Below are positions 61,104 through 64,000 of a stretch of DNA of 64,000 bases, in pieces. Below the pieces are notes generated by a model. The model ran no database searches. It was not told where the DNA came from and worked only from the letters and a program-made list of their open reading frames with translations. Each line of letters begins with the position of its first letter. The first letter of the stretch is position 1. Position numbers and translations under genes: made by a program. The DNA is from Takifugu bimaculatus (taxonomy: Eukaryota > Chordata > Actinopteri > Tetraodontiformes > Tetraodontidae), in NCBI GenBank assembly GCA_004026145.2, contig CP034975.1, forward strand, positions 3,326,398 through 3,390,397, read 5' to 3'.

Positions 61104-64000
61104 GTGAGATGCCACAGCTGAGCTCTAGTGGGATTAAAGCATGCGGTCAGATAATCAGGCAGGAACGTACATAAATAACGGCGCACCACATGTTATTAAA
61201 GGCCTGTTTTCATTCCAAACATTCACTCCAGCTGGTGATCCGCTGGCGAGTCCTCCGTCATGGCTGCTCCGGCCGCAGGTTTCAGGACTCTGACTCACAG
61301 GGCGAATCTCTAATCAAACATATTTTGGACAGAAGATTTATTTAAATGATTAATTTGGAACTACAATAACATATCGAGCAGAAATTCGACATGTTTTGCT
61401 GCTCTAACTCCGGTTTATATGAATTTTCAGGCATTTGGTTTGGATGTTCCAAGACAAACCTGCTTTCCAGCCAGTTTATGTCATAAAGAATCCGAATACA
61501 CATCCCTAAAGTCCAATGCTCCAAACACATGCACTCCAACCATCAGCCTGGACATTTACAAGACAATCTCAGGCTGCTATTCTATCGTTTAACGATAGGA
61601 TCAAATGTCTCCGTCCTTTATCGGAAAAAATAAACCCCTTAAATGATATGGAAGGTGAAAAGGGTACTCCTAAAATTCCTGGTTCTTAAGAAGAATTACA
61701 AGATGATGGGAAACAGTGTTTCGAGGTATGTCAGCGCAGTAAAAACCTCCGAAATTCACATTACATCAGTTATCGTTTTTCACTTTGGTGTGCACAAAGG
61801 TTGCCGTTATGCTCGTCGTGTCTTCATGCTTAGATCACGTCTTTGTTCTTGCATTTTTCTGCCTCATCTGGATACTATTTCCTTTCCAAATCACACCCAC
61901 ACCCCTATTTATGTTCTTCCACTCACTTCTCTGTTTAATTTTTTTTATTCTGCTACAAGATCCCCCCCCAGGATGCACTTTTTCGGGAGGTTGATGCAAT
62001 ATTAAACCTTTAGTTTTAGTCCAAATGCAGATATGATTTTGACACTTTGATTTAAGGCAGTTTTGGTTTTTTTTCTTGTGGGAAAATATTTTTTTGGAGA
62101 TTTTAAAGGTGAGAAATGAAAAAAAAAAAAAGATTTATTAGGTATTTAATTGACAAACATGTCACAGTTTGGATGAAAAGTGCACCGAGCCTGGACCCAG
62201 CTGGAATAGGAACCATGAAATAAGAAATATTATCATTCAGTCAGCCTTCATTGGATGTAACCATGACACAGCCGCTCCTGGCTTGTTGTCTGGGTCTCAC
62301 CTTGCCAGGTGTCTGTCCGAGTGAAAGATTATTGGATGTCGTCATTTGTGTTGACAGATGGCTCGAGGTTGCGTGCGGGGCATCGCCATGATTAATAGCC
62401 CCGCTTAAACTGGGAGAATTAGCGAATTAGTGAAACTTCAAGTTTCAAGGTGAGGCAGAATCCTCAGACAGTTGTTGGATTCATCAGTTCAGAGAATCAC
62501 GACATCACAAAAGCTCAGGCAGTATTGGACTCCTAATACTGAGAGATTTAACCCTCAGAAGAGGCCGCAGCTTCAGGTTTTGACTGTGCACACTACACAC
62601 GGCGGACGCAGTGTCAGAATAAATATCTCCAATCTGACATACTTTTTTCAAAGAGCAGCCCAACAGTGTGATGATGGGACAGATGCTGAATTTTGTCAGC
62701 GCACACACACACAGACCCGCCGCATTTGTGTCTAGTTGTCAGCGATGTGACAAAGACAGCACGGAGTCGGGGATGAATCTCAAATATGGATGCACACGCA
62801 CGTGTCTTGGCTGCAGATACTGTACGCCGGGCCCCAGATAATGTGATTTTATGTAGATAAAAGGCAACGCTGATGAAAACTTACATAGTTCTAAGTGAAG
62901 ACAATGCAAATAAAAAGAGGAAAAAGGCTTGGCAGGGAGGTGGAATTGTCTGTCAGTAAGCATTATAAACTGGGGGTGGTTAGTCAAGAGGATTCTCTCT
63001 ACGATTGGAATATATATTAGATTTGAAGAGGACTTATCAAAACCAAGATGGCAGTTTGTGCTCTGAATATTAAGATCATTTTTAGTGTTGGAGTGTTCGT
63101 CAGAGGAGCGGCGTCGGGGTCTTCCTCTACTGTAGGTTGAACACACAAACACACACCTTCCTCGTTCTCCCACTGCAGCTGCACCCTCTCCATCAGCCCC
63201 CACAGTTTACGAGGATTAGGTAGGTCAGTGGACTCGCTCATCTCGCCCATACACTCTACCTCACATAAACACACACAGATGCCAAAGCTGTTAAAAGTGG
63301 GATTACGCCTTTCCCTGGGAAGGAGCAATGTGTCCTGGCAGCACAGTGAAGGTACTGTAGCCCTCCTCCGTTGGCCCTTTTGTCATAACTCCACTAAGTG
63401 GCTGTGCTCACTGTTTAGAGGAGGCTAATAATAACAGCAGAGACCGTCGCTGATCTTTGTTTGACAGACGGAAAGGCAGGAATCCTTGGTCTCGTCCTGG
63501 TTATTCATAGGATACTGCAGAAACGGTGACCACCCTGAGACAGCTGGTGGCATCGGTCTCATTGCACCACACGCGTGTTTACACCGAGTGTGTGAACACA
63601 CAAGAGTGTGAAGTTGAGCGAGAACATTCTGACAAAGCGTGACTGGATGTAGGCAGAGAGGCATCTTCCAAACAATAGATGTAAACAGTGCCGAGGATAG
63701 TTGCTGGAATGCACTGGGGAACGAGTTTTTCAAGGTTCTCTTTACAAATCTACATTATTTCACTGGTAATTGAGTCAAAACTGTACCGTATAAAAGATGG
63801 AAGACACGATGCAAACCTTCAGTTGGGATCTCTGTTCTCTAGTCATGCTGACATTTTCCAGAAATTCATCGCTAATACGAAACAAGCATTATTTTAAAAA
63901 TCCAGGAAACTTAAATGCACAGACAAAGGAATGGAGTGGCCGATAAGGTGGTTTCGGCAGATAAAATGGAGAAAAAAGGGAAACTCTAATAGATCTTAAC
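61104..64000 (+). other. epha3: epha3 intron 5, 5' part
   Basis: The sequence begins with donor GTGAGA. I looked for the next exon (second FN3 domain, phase 1) and saw no match before the window end. Homopolymer stretches occur near 61940-61950 and 62100-62131. Short ORFs here have no recognisable domain. Confidence 0.7.

Larger units (their letters stand above)
20769..64000 (+). other. epha3: epha3 gene, 5' half (continues past window end)
   Basis: This is the span of an Eph receptor tyrosine kinase gene, from its start codon to the window edge. Five coding exons join in frame (phases 1, 0, 1, 1, 1) to give 444 residues. By family knowledge, EPHA3 is a plasma-membrane receptor for GPI-anchored ephrin-A ligands, used in contact-dependent axon guidance and cell sorting. 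The EPHA3 assignment over EPHA4 or EPHA5 rests on exon 2 (NLLDSK...GELGWISYP) and exon 3 (GVDEHYTPIRT, NNWLRTNWIP, NSIPLVLGTCKETFN), which fit EPHA3 best from memory. Human EPHA3 is about 983 residues, so the window holds slightly under half of the protein. The second FN3, transmembrane, kinase and SAM exons are not seen. Teleosts can carry an epha3 duplicate (epha3-like), and I cannot tell which copy this is. Confidence 0.9.

Noticed and set aside
60755..61189. A 144-codon minus-strand ORF.
   Set aside because: It is the antisense shadow of epha3 exon 5, open because of the GC-rich coding strand.
61104..64000. Search for epha3 exon 6 (second FN3 domain).
   Set aside because: No phase-1 exon with the expected FN3 motifs and splice sites was seen before the window ends.
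1..64000. Prokaryote-type systems, CRISPR arrays, phage genes and integrated virus genes.
   Set aside because: Nothing seen; base composition, introns and repeats are those of a vertebrate genome.

Overview
The window is vertebrate nuclear DNA, most likely from a teleost fish. The signs are an intron-rich Eph receptor gene with long introns, many (CA)n/(TG)n microsatellites, and several dispersed repeats of types common in fish genomes. The species cannot be named from this sequence. There is no prokaryotic operon, CRISPR array, phage, rRNA or convincing tRNA. I also did not find an undescribed multi-gene system.

Only one gene can be supported: the 5' half of an EPHA3-type receptor tyrosine kinase (epha3) on the + strand. 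It has five coding exons with matching splice phases: 20769-20862, 26782-26846, 32938-33598, 58044-58199 and 60747-61103. Together they encode residues 1-444 plus the first base of codon 445. These residues cover the signal peptide, ephrin-binding domain, Sushi/EGF-like cysteine-rich region and first fibronectin III domain. The second FN3, transmembrane helix, kinase, SAM domain and C-terminus must lie beyond base 64000.

Layout: 1 to about 20.3 kb is upstream intergenic DNA without a supportable gene. It contains a dispersed-repeat fragment (583-803), a possible hAT-type MITE (7378-7661), a CpG cluster (about 11.7 kb), a regular 11-bp minisatellite of 62 units (13592-14273) and many microsatellites. 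The region 20.3-20.77 kb is the putative promoter and 5' UTR, with a G-run and two upstream ORFs next to a strong start codon. Introns 1 and 2 are about 6 kb each, and intron 2 carries a MITE-like repeat at 31.37-31.65 kb. Intron 3 is 24.4 kb and carries the longest TG microsatellite, a repeat fragment at 44.2 kb and the relic of a pogo/Tigger-type transposon at 55.65-56.42 kb. Intron 4 is 2.5 kb. Intron 5 runs off the window.

The observations most worth checking are the 11-bp array and its variant-unit order, the uORF/G-run arrangement at the start codon, a glycine-rich insertion in the first FN3 domain, a possible intron-3-retained truncated receptor, and the broken pogo-like transposase relic. 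All identifications rest on remembered protein families and motif reading; no search was run.
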